A DNA stretch of 8,896 bases from Desulfobacterales bacterium (GCA_022361095.1 JAKSBO010000915.1:1-8896), one strand, 5' to 3'; shown: positions 1 through 6,780, counted from the stretch's first letter. Numbers and translations: made by a program. The notes: generated from the letters alone by a model not told the origin.

Positions 1-1275
1 ATCGGCAATCCCAAGCCCAATATGTACCAGTCCATCCACACCACGGTTATCGGTCCTAAAGGTGAACGGGTGGAGATCCAGATCAGAACCCATGAGATGA
101 ACCGGGTGGCGGAATCAGGCATTGCCGCCCACTGGTCATACAAGGAAGGCACTAAGATTGATGAAAATACCGGGGAACTGTTTGCCTGGATCCGCAATCT
201 CGTGGAGAACCAGGAAAACCTCAAAGATCCGGATGAATTCCTTGAAAATGTACGTATAGATCTTTATCCCGGAGAAATTTACGTGTTTACTCCGGCTGGG
301 GAGATCAAAACCCTTCCCAAAAAAGCGACACCCGTTGACTTTGCCTACCGGATTCACACCGAGGTCGGGGCCCAATGCACAGGTGCCCGGGTCAACGGAA
401 AGCTTGTTCCCCTGTCCCATGAACTGCGCACCGGCGATACCATTGAAATCATTACCACCAAGGGACATAACCCCAGCCGGGACTGGCTCAATTTTGTTAA
501 AACGGTCAAAGCAAAGACAAAAATCAGGGCCTATATCAATGCCAGGGAAAAAGAGCGAAGCTATTCCCTGGGACGGGAAATGTGTGAGAAAACATTTAGA
601 AAGCGCAATCAAAATTTCAATGCCCTGATTAAATCAGGTGATATCGGCAGGGTGGCCGACGCATTGGGCTTTAAGACGGTTGACGACCTGATCGCCCATG
701 TGGGATTCGGACAAATGACAGCGCTCCAGGTGTTGAACCGGGCTGTCCCCGAGTTTGAAAAAGATTCCGAGGAGACCGATGATGCCGTTATTGAAAAAAC
801 AATTTCCAAGTCTTCCGGCAAACCGACCACCGGGGTCATTGTAAAAGGACTTAATGATATTCTTGTCAAGTTTTCAAAATGTTGCAATCCTTTGCCCGGA
901 GATCCCATCATCGGATATATCACCCAGGGGCAGGGCGTCGCCATCCACCGGAAGAATTGCCTTAATGTTTTAAAAATGGCCGGAGAAAGGGTCATTGAAG
1001 TCGAATGGGCCAGTGGCATTAAAGAATCTTACCCCGCCTCCATCTGCATCAAGACAGACGATCGCCACGGTCTGCTGGCTGACATTGCCGCTGTTATTTC
1101 AAAGGCCGGTATCAATATTTTAAACGCACACTCGGAAACATCGGACGAGGGTATCAGTGTGTTTTGTTTTACCATTATGGTAGAAAGTTCCGGTCAGCTT
1201 AAAAAGGTTATGACGGAACTGCGCCGGGTCAAAACCGTTAATAGTGTTCAACGGGTTGTCACCGGGGAGGTTTAA
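1..1275 (+). CDS. RelA/SpoT-family (p)ppGpp synthetase/hydrolase, C-terminal part
   Basis: The reading frame is open from base 1, so this is the 3' part (424 codons) of a long Rsh gene. The missing N-terminus would hold the HD hydrolase and most of the synthetase domain. Such enzymes make and/or degrade the stringent-response alarmone (p)ppGpp. Residues about 6-50 of the fragment carry the end of the synthetase fold (NMYQSIHTT, EIQIRTHEMNR, GIAAHW). A TGS domain follows at about 86-148 (DLYPGEIYVFTP, FAYRIHTEVG), then a helical linker. The Cys-containing regulatory domain has the CC pair at about 294-295 (FSKCCNPLPGD) and Cys at about 320. A C-terminal ACT domain spans about 347-420. It ends in TAA at 1273-1275. 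Whether it hydrolyses as well as synthesises cannot be judged without the HD region, so no relA or spoT symbol is assigned. Family assignment is very secure. Confidence 0.96.
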   Translation: MGNPKPNMYQSIHTTVIGPKGERVEIQIRTHEMNRVAESGIAAHWSYKEGTKIDENTGELFAWIRNLVENQENLKDPDEFLENVRIDLYPGEIYVFTPAGEIKTLPKKATPVDFAYRIHTEVGAQCTGARVNGKLVPLSHELRTGDTIEIITTKGHNPSRDWLNFVKTVKAKTKIRAYINAREKERSYSLGREMCEKTFRKRNQNFNALIKSGDIGRVADALGFKTVDDLIAHVGFGQMTALQVLNRAVPEFEKDSEETDDAVIEKTISKSSGKPTTGVIVKGLNDILVKFSKCCNPLPGDPIIGYITQGQGVAIHRKNCLNVLKMAGERVIEVEWASGIKESYPASICIKTDDRHGLLADIAAVISKAGINILNAHSETSDEGISVFCFTIMVESSGQLKKVMTELRRVKTVNSVQRVVTGEV

Positions 1276-1481
1276 TTAAAGACCCGGAAAAAATAAAATC
1301 CGCGGCTTTCAATGTGAGACGCTTTGGGGACGGCCCTTAAAATTTTAATATCGTTGTTTTTTCATCATTTTCTAACCAAAATTTTGAATAATTAAGTATA
1401 CAACACCGCCTTTTTTATTTATGCTCAAGATAGTCAGGCTTAATTTAATCGTACCGGAATTTTAATTTCCCAACGATTCAT

Positions 1482-1654
1482 CCGAAGGGTAACATTCACT
1501 TCGGGACGGCCCGGCTTGGACATTAACCTTTAACCTGGAATATCATGGTAAACGTTTTTAATTTACCAGCCCTCGCCAGAAGACCGGAAAGGAAAGGTCC
1601 GGTACCCCACCTCCTTGCTCTCGATCCATACCTAAATCAGCGACACCCTGATTT
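1482..1654 (+). promoter_or_regulatory. Hairpin-rich leader or small-RNA candidate upstream of phoH
   Basis: The 409-base spacer 1276-1684 has no credible gene. Its first half (1276-1481) is AT-rich and I see nothing firm in it, including no clear terminator for the rsh gene. The second half carries four stem-loops in a row. They are CCGAAG/CTTCGG (1482-1487 with 1499-1504), TGGTAAA/TTTACCA (starting near 1545), ACCGGA/TCCGGT around 1582-1603, and AAATCAG/CTGATTT (1634-1640 with 1648-1654, 7-nt loop). The last is followed within a few bases by a run of T, so it resembles a weak terminator or attenuator about 30 bases before the phoH start. The third loop contains AAGGAA, a GGA motif of the sort CsrA-type proteins bind. 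No known riboswitch consensus was recognised. Pairings are read directly; a regulatory role is inference. Confidence 0.35.
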
Positions 1655-1684
1655 TACAATTTTTATTATAATGTGGAGATTTGT

Positions 1685-3004
1685 ATGAAAAAAATCTTTA
1701 TCCTGGATACCAACGTCATCCTTCATGACAGCGGATGCATTCATCAATTTAAAGACAATGATATTTACATTCCCATTACGGTTATTGAAGAGCTGGATAA
1801 ATTTAAAAAAGGGAACAATGTCATTAATTGCAATGCCCGGGATTTTTTAAGAACCCTGGATGCGTTGTCAAGTGATACGATGCTTAACGGCGGTGCGCCC
1901 ATTCATGACGGAGATGGTCGTATCGCCATACGCCTGGACACCCCCCTGGATCCCATAATTAAAAACAATTTTAATGAAATCTCTCCGGATGTCAGGATTA
2001 TAAACATTGCCTATGCCATTGCCAAAGAAAACGATTTTAAGCATGTCGTTTTCGTAACCAAAGATGTTAATCTGCGCCTGAAGGCCAGGTCCATCGGTTT
2101 GAAAACGGAGAATTATAATTCCCAGTATGTTGAAAACATCTCCGAGATGTACACCGGTATGAAGGTGGTGAATAATATCAGTTCCCAGGTACTGGACCAA
2201 CTGTACCAGAAACCCTATGAAACCGATACCGAAAGCCTGGGAGAAGATGTGGCACTGTTTGCCAATGAAAATGTCATATTGAAAAATGGGTCCAAATCCG
2301 CCCTGGCCTATTTTGACGGCACCAGTCAAACCGTAAAATTGATTCAACCCAGAATTTGTTACGGCATCAAACCGCGGAACTCGGAGCAGACGTTTGCGTT
2401 AAATGCCATGCTCAATCCGGATATCTCCCTTGTAACCATTTCCGGCAAGGCCGGTACCGGGAAAACCCTGCTTGCCCTGGCTGCCGCCCTGGCTAAAAAA
2501 CAGTTCTACCGCCAGATTTTCATCGCCCGGCCTGTTGTCCCGCTGAGCAATAAAGATTTGGGATTCCTTCCCGGAGACGTGGCTTCCAAGCTCGATCCCT
2601 ATATGCAGCCCCTGTATGATAACCTCTCTGTGATACAGAATCATTTCAATGAAAACGGCACCAACGGAAAAAAGATCAAAGATCTGATAGAAGAGGAAAA
2701 GATTGTTATTACGCCGATTTCATATATACGGGGCCGATCAATTGTAAGGGTGTTTTTTATCGTGGATGAGGCCCAGAATCTGACACCCCATGAAGTAAAA
2801 ACCATCATTACCCGGGCAGGAGAGGGCACAAAAATTATTTTTACAGGAGATATTTTCCAAATAGACCATCCCTATCTGGACACCCAAACCAACGGACTTG
2901 CGTATATCATAGAAAAAATGAAGGGCCAGAATCTTTATGCCCACATCAATCTTGAAAAAGGTGAGCGTTCTGAGTTGGCGGAACTGGCTTCAAAAATCCT
3001 GTAA
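1685..3004 (+). CDS. PIN domain-PhoH family ATPase (PhoH2-type RNase/RNA helicase)
   Basis: This 439-residue protein has the PhoH2 architecture: an N-terminal PIN ribonuclease domain fused to a PhoH ATPase. The PIN part (about 1-145) shows FILDTN with acidic D8, the EELDKF segment near 35-40, and VTKDVNLRLKA with D127, all typical PIN active-site neighbourhoods. The PhoH part has Walker A GKAGTGKT (254-261), ARPVVPLSNKDLGFLPGD, YIRGRSI, Walker B FFIVDEAQN (357-365) and FTGDIFQID. Characterised PhoH2 proteins couple ATP-driven RNA unwinding to sequence-selective RNA cleavage; that function is known for the family and inferred here. A GTG at 1673 is in frame, but GTGGAG at 1673-1678 is better read as the ribosome-binding site for ATG 1685, and MKKIFILDTN is the usual family N-terminus. 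The gene stands alone, convergent with rpmB. No toxin-antitoxin partner is visible beside it. Confidence 0.95.
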   Translation: MKKIFILDTNVILHDSGCIHQFKDNDIYIPITVIEELDKFKKGNNVINCNARDFLRTLDALSSDTMLNGGAPIHDGDGRIAIRLDTPLDPIIKNNFNEISPDVRIINIAYAIAKENDFKHVVFVTKDVNLRLKARSIGLKTENYNSQYVENISEMYTGMKVVNNISSQVLDQLYQKPYETDTESLGEDVALFANENVILKNGSKSALAYFDGTSQTVKLIQPRICYGIKPRNSEQTFALNAMLNPDISLVTISGKAGTGKTLLALAAALAKKQFYRQIFIARPVVPLSNKDLGFLPGDVASKLDPYMQPLYDNLSVIQNHFNENGTNGKKIKDLIEEEKIVITPISYIRGRSIVRVFFIVDEAQNLTPHEVKTIITRAGEGTKIIFTGDIFQIDHPYLDTQTNGLAYIIEKMKGQNLYAHINLEKGERSELAELASKIL

Positions 3005-3130
3005 GCAAGGTGGTTTTGCCTCTCCTGGGGAATTAATTACAGTCTGGAGGCAGGGTAGGGCATCGCTTCTTAGGCGGTGTTTTGTATATGGCGCAAGGAC
3101 GCCTTGCCTAATTCCTGTCTTGAAACAACA

Positions 3131-3162
3131 AAATTCCGGTATGCTTATGCATACCGGAATTT
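3131..3162. terminator. Probable two-way terminator between phoH and rpmB
   Basis: A perfect 14-bp stem (AAATTCCGGTATGC with its complement) closes on a 4-base TTAT loop, 127 bases after the phoH stop. On the plus strand a T run follows after a short gap (3173-3180). On the minus strand the stem is followed by TTTTGTTGTTT. Convergent genes lie on both sides, so one hairpin could end both transcripts. The spacer 3005-3130 before it holds a small GCAAGG/CCTTGC hairpin (3093-3107) and nothing else I recognise. Confidence 0.7.
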
Positions 3163-3180
3163 ATTAAGATATCTTTTTTT

Positions 3181-3288
3181 TGGCGAAACCTTGTCCAGAT
3201 GCAAGGCGTACAAAAATTTACAGCCGGAGCAACCTGGAAGGTTGTGAGGATTAAAAATTTTTGTACAACGCCGCAGATGGGCGGCGTT
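3181..3288. repeat. Nested inverted-repeat element (REP/MITE-like)
   Basis: Three dyads are packed in about 110 bases. A perfect 12-bp inverted repeat, GTACAAAAATTT (3208-3219) with its complement (3255-3266), encloses a tight hairpin CAACCT/AGGTTG (3230-3235 with 3239-3244). To the left sits CCTTG/CAAGG (3189-3193 with 3202-3206). To the right sits AACGCCGC/GCGGCGTT (3267-3274 with 3281-3288). The motif CAGATG-N3-GGCG occurs twice in direct orientation, at 3196 and 3274. This resembles dispersed intergenic repeats of large deltaproteobacterial genomes, but copy number cannot be seen from one window. On the minus strand the right hairpin lies 12 bases after the rpmB stop and is followed by AT-rich sequence, so it may also terminate rpmB. 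Confidence 0.5.
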
Positions 3289-3299
3289 TCGTTCAAACA

Positions 3300-3494
3300 C
3301 TAAGAGGCTTTGGTTACTTTTCCTGCTTTGATGCAGGACGTGCATACATCAATTTTTCTGACACAACCAGGCTTAATCTCAGCACGAACTCTCTGAAGAT
3401 TGGGATTGAAGCGCCTTTTATTGAGATTGTGAGCATGGCTGACATTGTTGCCGACCATTGGTTTTTTTCCACAAATTGCACATTCTTTTGACAT
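3300..3494 (-). CDS. rpmB: 50S ribosomal protein L28
   Basis: This 64-residue protein ([23 protein letters not shown]) is a complete bacterial L28, a structural component of the large ribosomal subunit. The N-terminal [15 protein letters not shown] segment and the basic [10 protein letters not shown] stretch are family hallmarks. It carries two CxxC pairs, C5/C8 and C51/C54, so it is the zinc-binding form rather than the Cys-less paralog some bacteria use when zinc is scarce. A strong AGGAG (complement of 3504-3508) lies 9 nt before the ATG. It follows bamD by 84 bases with no strong terminator between, so read-through from the trx operon is possible. A weak own promoter is also possible in that gap (TTGTAT, 17 nt, TTTGAT on the minus strand). 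The convergent neighbour is phoH. Confidence 0.96.
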   Translation of the reverse strand: MSKECAICGKKPMVGNNVSHAHNLNKRRFNPNLQRVRAEIKPGCVRKIDVCTSCIKAGKVTKAS

Positions 3495-3578
3495 ATCTAT
3501 ATACTCCTAATAAAAATCGCTCTATCAAAATTAAAACCCGAAATGGATACAACATATTAAAATAAAAGTAAAGGCTTT

Positions 3579-4235
3579 TTATTTCTCTTTGCTGTTCATG
3601 TGTTTAGAGACCTCGGGAATTTTTCCAAGGGCGATCTGGCTTTGATCTGTCCCGGCATAGTTTTCCACAATATACTGGTACCGTTTCAGTGCAGCCTCGT
3701 ATTTTTTTGTTTTATTGTAAAAGTTGGCGATATACAGCTCATGGCTGGCCATATTGTCAATGCAGGCATCAATGTACGCCACGGCTTTTTGACTGTACTC
3801 GTCTTCCGGGAACAACCGGATCAGTCTTTGGAATTCGGTTAACGCCTTTTGCGCAGGCGTTGCATCCCGGTCAATGGTGTCTATCTGATTGAACCAGCAC
3901 ATGGCGATCTGGTTAATGATATAGGGCACAGCCTCGTTTTTTGGGTGCATTTTTTCAAAGTTTTCATAGGCTGCAATGGCCTCGGGATATTCTTCAAGAT
4001 GGAAATGAGCATCAGCAATCTTTAATTCCGCCAGGATAGCGTATTGACTAAACGGGTACCAGTCTTTCAGGTCGGTATACGCCTTGACCGCACCCTGGTA
4101 ATCCTCATTCATAAATGAAGCAGCACCTTCCGCTGCCAGCTGCTGGGCATTTTTGTTCATCTGATGGTTTTCTTCGAACAGGGCACACCCTGACAGCATA
4201 AGAAAAACCATTCCTGCACTAAGCAATTTTTTCAT
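3579..4235 (-). CDS. bamD: Outer membrane assembly lipoprotein BamD
   Basis: This 218-residue lipoprotein begins with a short signal peptide and a lipobox LSGC, with the lipidated Cys at 17 (MKKLLSAGMVFLMLSGC). The mature part is made of TPR-like helical pairs: about 33-60 (AASFMNEDYQGAVKAYTDL), 70-95 (ADAHFHLEEYPEAIAAYENF), the RLIRLFPEDEYSQKA stretch, and a last repeat with NKTKKYEAALKRYQYIVENY. Length, lipobox and repeat layout match BamD/ComL/YfiO. BamD sits on the periplasmic face of the outer membrane and works with BamA to insert beta-barrel proteins. The ATG follows the trxB stop by only 1 nt, so translation is probably coupled to trxB. A different tetratricopeptide lipoprotein is possible but less likely. 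Confidence 0.9.
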   Translation of the reverse strand: MKKLLSAGMVFLMLSGCALFEENHQMNKNAQQLAAEGAASFMNEDYQGAVKAYTDLKDWYPFSQYAILAELKIADAHFHLEEYPEAIAAYENFEKMHPKNEAVPYIINQIAMCWFNQIDTIDRDATPAQKALTEFQRLIRLFPEDEYSQKAVAYIDACIDNMASHELYIANFYNKTKKYEAALKRYQYIVENYAGTDQSQIALGKIPEVSKHMNSKEK

Positions 4236-4236
4236 T

Positions 4237-5151
4237 TTATAAGTTCTCTACATAGTGCTCTGCACTGACTGCAGCCACAGCACCATCTCCCACGGCTGTT
4301 GCAATCTGGCGCAAAGGTGTATCCCTGACATCGCCGATGGCGAACACACCGGGGACATTGGTCTGCATTTTGGTGTCCACGAGAATAAAACCGCTTTCAT
4401 CGGTCTTTACATCGCCTTTGATAAATTCGGTGTTGGGCAGAATACCGATCCAGATAAAGCAGCCGTTTGCCTCAATTTGAGATTCACTGCCGGTTTTCAA
4501 ATTTTTTATATTAACTTTCTCAACGCCGAAAAACCCATCCATCCCCGTTACTGAACTATCCCAGATGAATTCAATTTTGTCATTGGAAAAAGCGCGTTCC
4601 TGAAGAATTTTGGTGGCCCGCAGTTCATCTCTTCGATGGACCAAATAGACTTTTTTGGCAAACTTGGTAAGAAAAATGGATTCCTGGACCGCTGTATCCC
4701 CGCCGCCTACGGCAACCACCACTTTGTCCCGGAAAAACGGACCGTCACAGGTGGCACAAAAGGAGATGCCTTTACCCATGAACTTGTCCTCGCCAACGCC
4801 GAGTTTCCTGGGCGATGCTCCCGAAGCAATAATCAGGGACTTGGTTTTTATGCGTTTTTTTTTAAGAATAATTTCCTTGGTCGTTCCGGAAAGATCAAGC
4901 CCTTGAACCTCTGAGGTTTCAATCTCCAACCCCAGTGCCATGGCCTGTTCTTTTATTTTTTCGGCCAGATCAAACCCGGAAATGCCTTCGGGAAATCCGG
5001 GATAATTTTCAATCCAGTCCGTGACAAGGATCTGACCGCCGGGAACCGCTTTTTCAATCAGCAAAACATTCATGCGAGCCCGGGCTGCATACAGTCCTGC
5101 AGTCAGGCCGCCAGGCCCGGCACCGATGATCACCAGATCATATTCACTCAT
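4237..5151 (-). CDS. trxB: Thioredoxin reductase (NADPH)
   Basis: This 304-residue flavoprotein reduces oxidised thioredoxin in the cytoplasm with electrons from NADPH. Visible motifs in order are the FAD dinucleotide fold GAGPGG (10-15), PGGQ near 37-40, the redox-active CATC (C132 and C135), the second Rossmann motif GGGDTA (149-154), HRRDELRA (172-179), which is the NADPH-phosphate signature, and the FAD-binding AIGDVRD near 271-277. Having both HRRxxxR and CATC argues for a classic low-molecular-weight TrxR rather than a ferredoxin- or F420-linked variant. It starts 11 nt after the trxA stop and is followed 1 nt later by bamD, so trxA-trxB-bamD is one operon, driven by the strong promoter before trxA. 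Confidence 0.97.
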   Translation of the reverse strand: MSEYDLVIIGAGPGGLTAGLYAARARMNVLLIEKAVPGGQILVTDWIENYPGFPEGISGFDLAEKIKEQAMALGLEIETSEVQGLDLSGTTKEIILKKKRIKTKSLIIASGASPRKLGVGEDKFMGKGISFCATCDGPFFRDKVVVAVGGGDTAVQESIFLTKFAKKVYLVHRRDELRATKILQERAFSNDKIEFIWDSSVTGMDGFFGVEKVNIKNLKTGSESQIEANGCFIWIGILPNTEFIKGDVKTDESGFILVDTKMQTNVPGVFAIGDVRDTPLRQIATAVGDGAVAAVSAEHYVENL

Positions 5152-5162
5152 TGGAAGTCTCC

Positions 5163-5489
5163 TTAAAGAACGCTCTTGATTGCCTCTTCAAGTTTTTCCT
5201 TCGGCACCATACCGGTAATCTGATTGACAACTTCGCCATCCTTGAAAAAAATAAGGGTTGGAATGGCCTGAACGTTGTGTTTACTAGGGCTTATGGGATT
5301 ATCGTCCACGTTGACCTTGGCAATTGTTATCTGATCTCCAAATTCACCGGCCAATGCTTCAAGGGTGGGGCCAATGGCTTTGCACGGACCGCACCAGGGT
5401 GCCCAGAAATCGACCATAATGGGTTTGTCGGAAGTTTTTAACAGTTCGTCGAAATCTTCATCGTTGAGGTGAATAATATTTTCCGCCAT
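5163..5489 (-). CDS. trxA: Thioredoxin
   Basis: This 108-residue thioredoxin has the canonical active site WCGPC (C33, C36) and the cis-proline loop IPTL (P77). It also has the buried-Asp segment VDFWA and the C-terminal GMVPKEKLEEAI helix. It is a cytosolic dithiol reductant, recycled by the TrxB encoded directly downstream. The ATG at 5489 is preceded by AGGAAT at good spacing. The segment between strand 3 and the cis-Pro, NPISPSKHNVQAIPTL, is slightly unusual: most thioredoxins have Glu or Leu residues plus Ala before the Lys. It still has full length and all catalytic residues. It is first gene of the trxA-trxB-bamD unit. Confidence 0.97.
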   Translation of the reverse strand: MAENIIHLNDEDFDELLKTSDKPIMVDFWAPWCGPCKAIGPTLEALAGEFGDQITIAKVNVDDNPISPSKHNVQAIPTLIFFKDGEVVNQITGMVPKEKLEEAIKSVL

Positions 5490-5523
5490 AGCAAATTCCT
5501 ATTTATGAGTTAAAATTGTCGTA

Positions 5524-5552
5524 AGTATAGGTACAGAATCGGATTTTGTCAA
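5524..5552 (-). promoter_or_regulatory. Sigma70-type promoter of trxA-trxB-bamD
   Basis: On the minus strand a perfect TTGACA -35 box (complement of 5547-5552) and TATACT -10 box (complement of 5524-5529) are separated by exactly 17 nt. The -10 box ends 34 bases before the trxA ATG. This is the best promoter match in the window and implies high basal expression independent of the upstream rubrerythrin gene. Confidence 0.85.
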
Positions 5553-5585
5553 TTTGGGAGGTTAAAAATCAGTATTGCTGTTGAA

Positions 5586-5618
5586 ATAGGGATACGCCCT
5601 GACAATGCGTATCCCTAT
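5586..5618 (-). terminator. Likely terminator after rubrerythrin
   Basis: A perfect 12-bp stem, ATAGGGATACGC with its complement (5586-5597 and 5607-5618), has a 9-base loop. It sits 30 bases after the rubrerythrin stop and before the trxA promoter. The minus-strand tail is TTCAAC rather than a full T run, so termination may be partial. Its place exactly between two transcription units supports the call. Confidence 0.65.
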
Positions 5619-5648
5619 CGGGAAAATCGAGGAAGGAAACTTTACAGA

Positions 5649-6224
5649 TTACCAGTTTTCACCCAGAACTTCGAAATGTGCCTGGGGGTGGGCACAGGCC
5701 GGGCACATTTCAATTGCTTCGGTGCCTTCATGCAGATAACCGCAATTCCGGCAACGCCAGGTCACCGGCGCATCTTTTTTGAATACCGTTCCGGCTTCAA
5801 TATTGGCCGCCAGGTCATTGTATCTTTTTTCGTGCTGTTTTTCAGCAACAGATACCATGTCAAAAACCATGGCAATGTCATCAAATCCCTCTTCTCTGGC
5901 GATAGCTGCAAATTCCGGATACATGTGGGACCACTCCTCATTTTCCCCGGCCGCAGACGCTTTCAGATTTTCCAGGGTGGTTCCGATGACACCGGCTGGA
6001 AAGGTTCCGGTAATCTCGAGCTCTCCGCCTTCAAGGAATTTAAAAAAGCGTTTTGCATGCTCTTTTTCCTGGTCGGCAGTTTCTGCAAAAATTGTAGAGA
6101 TCTGGACATATCCCTCTTTTTTGGCCTGGCTGGCAAAATAGGTGTAACGCATTCTTGCCTGGGATTCACCGGCAAAAGCGGTGAGCAGGTTCTTTTCCGT
6201 TTTAGTTCCTTTTAGGCTTGCCAT
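5649..6224 (-). CDS. rbr: Rubrerythrin
   Basis: Rubrerythrin is a cytoplasmic non-heme iron peroxidase that reduces hydrogen peroxide to water in anaerobes. This 191-residue protein has both expected domains. The ferritin-like diiron bundle shows ligands at the same spacing as the well-studied Desulfovibrio protein: E20, E53, H56, E94, E97, E128 and H131. The C-terminal rubredoxin-like Fe(Cys)4 domain has CRNC (C158, C161) and CPAC (C174, C177). Length is typical. The start is supported by AAGGAG about 10 nt upstream, inside a tandem TTTAAGGA repeat. It lies 63 bases downstream of the PerR-like regulator. The layout suggests it is co-transcribed with, and controlled by, that peroxide sensor, though a separate promoter is possible. 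Confidence 0.97.
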   Translation of the reverse strand: MASLKGTKTEKNLLTAFAGESQARMRYTYFASQAKKEGYVQISTIFAETADQEKEHAKRFFKFLEGGELEITGTFPAGVIGTTLENLKASAAGENEEWSHMYPEFAAIAREEGFDDIAMVFDMVSVAEKQHEKRYNDLAANIEAGTVFKKDAPVTWRCRNCGYLHEGTEAIEMCPACAHPQAHFEVLGENW

Positions 6225-6257
6225 AATTAAAATCTCCTTAAATCCTTAAATTCATGC

Positions 6258-6286
6258 TTTATATGCGGTGTGTTGCCGCAATCCAA
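6258..6286 (-). promoter_or_regulatory. Possible separate promoter for rubrerythrin
   Basis: On the minus strand TTGGAT (complement of 6281-6286) and TATAAA (complement of 6258-6263) are spaced by 17 nt, just after the regulator's stop codon and 33 bases before the rubrerythrin ATG. The -10 box is good; the -35 is weak. The spacer itself contains a small TGCGG/CCGCA hairpin. Co-transcription with the upstream gene is equally possible. Confidence 0.35.
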
Positions 6287-6287
6287 G

Positions 6288-6719
6288 TTACTCTGTTTCT
6301 TCTGCCGATTTGCTGCGGCACTTGTCACAATAGCCTGTTAAACAGATCCTTTTTCCCGTTATTAAAAAATTTTTTTCCATGTCCGGGGGAAGTGTTAAAC
6401 GTTCCAGGAGATCTGCCTCAAAATCAAATATTTTGTGACAGGACACGCAGTAAAAATGGTGGTGCGCTTTTTGATTTGAATCAAATCGTCTGGGATCACC
6501 ATGGCCTTCCACAACATCAATCATGCGGGCGCCGGCAAAGGTTAAAAGTGTTCTGTTCACCGTATCAATGCTGATATTGGGAAACTGTTTTTTTACCTCT
6601 CTGTGGATCTGTTCTGCATTGGGATGGGCAGAAGAGGCTGTTAACACCTTGTAGATTGCTACGCGCTGGGGTGTGATTTTCAGCTTGTTTGCCTTGCATT
6701 TTTTGTAGAATAGATCCAA
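6288..6719 (-). CDS. Fur-family peroxide-type regulator (PerR-like)
   Basis: This 143-residue protein is a Fur-superfamily metal-dependent repressor: an N-terminal winged helix (LKITPQRVAIYKVL, HPNAEQIHREVKKQFPNIS) then a metal-binding dimerisation domain. Two CxxC pairs (C91/C94 and C131/C134) form the structural zinc site. The regulatory positions are PerR-like: H32, D80 in RRFD, the HHH run at 86-88 and D99 in KIFDF, where Fur usually has Glu. PerR senses peroxide by oxidation of such His residues. Context fits, since rubrerythrin follows directly. The recognition-helix region reads DTVNRTLLTF, with Asn where TVYRTL is usual, suggesting a subgroup with its own DNA site. The start is TTG at 6719, chosen because AAAGGA lies about 8 nt upstream and no in-frame ATG exists nearby. 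Family is certain; the PerR role is probable. Confidence 0.88.
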   Translation of the reverse strand: MDLFYKKCKANKLKITPQRVAIYKVLTASSAHPNAEQIHREVKKQFPNISIDTVNRTLLTFAGARMIDVVEGHGDPRRFDSNQKAHHHFYCVSCHKIFDFEADLLERLTLPPDMEKNFLITGKRICLTGYCDKCRSKSAEETE

Positions 6720-6736
6720 GGGGGCGTCCTTTATGT

Positions 6737-6773
6737 TTAATCCTAAATAGGAGTAAAGCTTATTTAGGATTAA
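6737..6773. promoter_or_regulatory. Palindromic operator over the perR-like gene's promoter
   Basis: A perfect 13-bp inverted repeat, TTAATCCTAAATA (6737-6749) with TATTTAGGATTAA (6761-6773), has an 11-base centre. It covers the spacer, the -10 box and the region just downstream of the promoter at 6752-6780, and ends 17 bases before the TTG start. AT-rich dyads of this kind are typical Fur/PerR targets, so autoregulation is the natural reading. The arm contains TCCTA-AA-TAGGA, a smaller palindrome (6741-6752). It lacks a T run on either side, which argues against a terminator for aroB. Confidence 0.6.
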
Positions 6774-6780
6774 TAGTCAA
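6752..6780 (-). promoter_or_regulatory. Promoter of the perR-like gene (perhaps with rbr)
   Basis: On the minus strand TTGACT (complement of 6775-6780) and TTTACT (complement of 6752-6757) are 17 nt apart, 32 bases upstream of the TTG start. The operator dyad overlaps its spacer and -10 box. The rest of the spacer towards aroB (6781-6932) is AT-rich and shows no convincing gene or terminator. Confidence 0.55.

Noticed and set aside
1570..1610. CCGGAAAGGAAAGG sequence resembling the conserved tip of the bacterial SRP RNA.
   Set aside because: The similarity is limited to a GGAAAGGAA stretch. The conserved flanking bases and the long SRP helix are absent.
1667..1672. A perfect TATAAT just upstream of phoH.
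   Set aside because: No matching -35 box lies about 17 bases upstream. Transcription from it would also begin at or after the ribosome-binding site of phoH.
1673..1684. An upstream in-frame GTG start for phoH.
   Set aside because: The GTGGAG there serves better as the ribosome-binding site for ATG 1685, and the family's N-terminus matches MKKIFILDTN.
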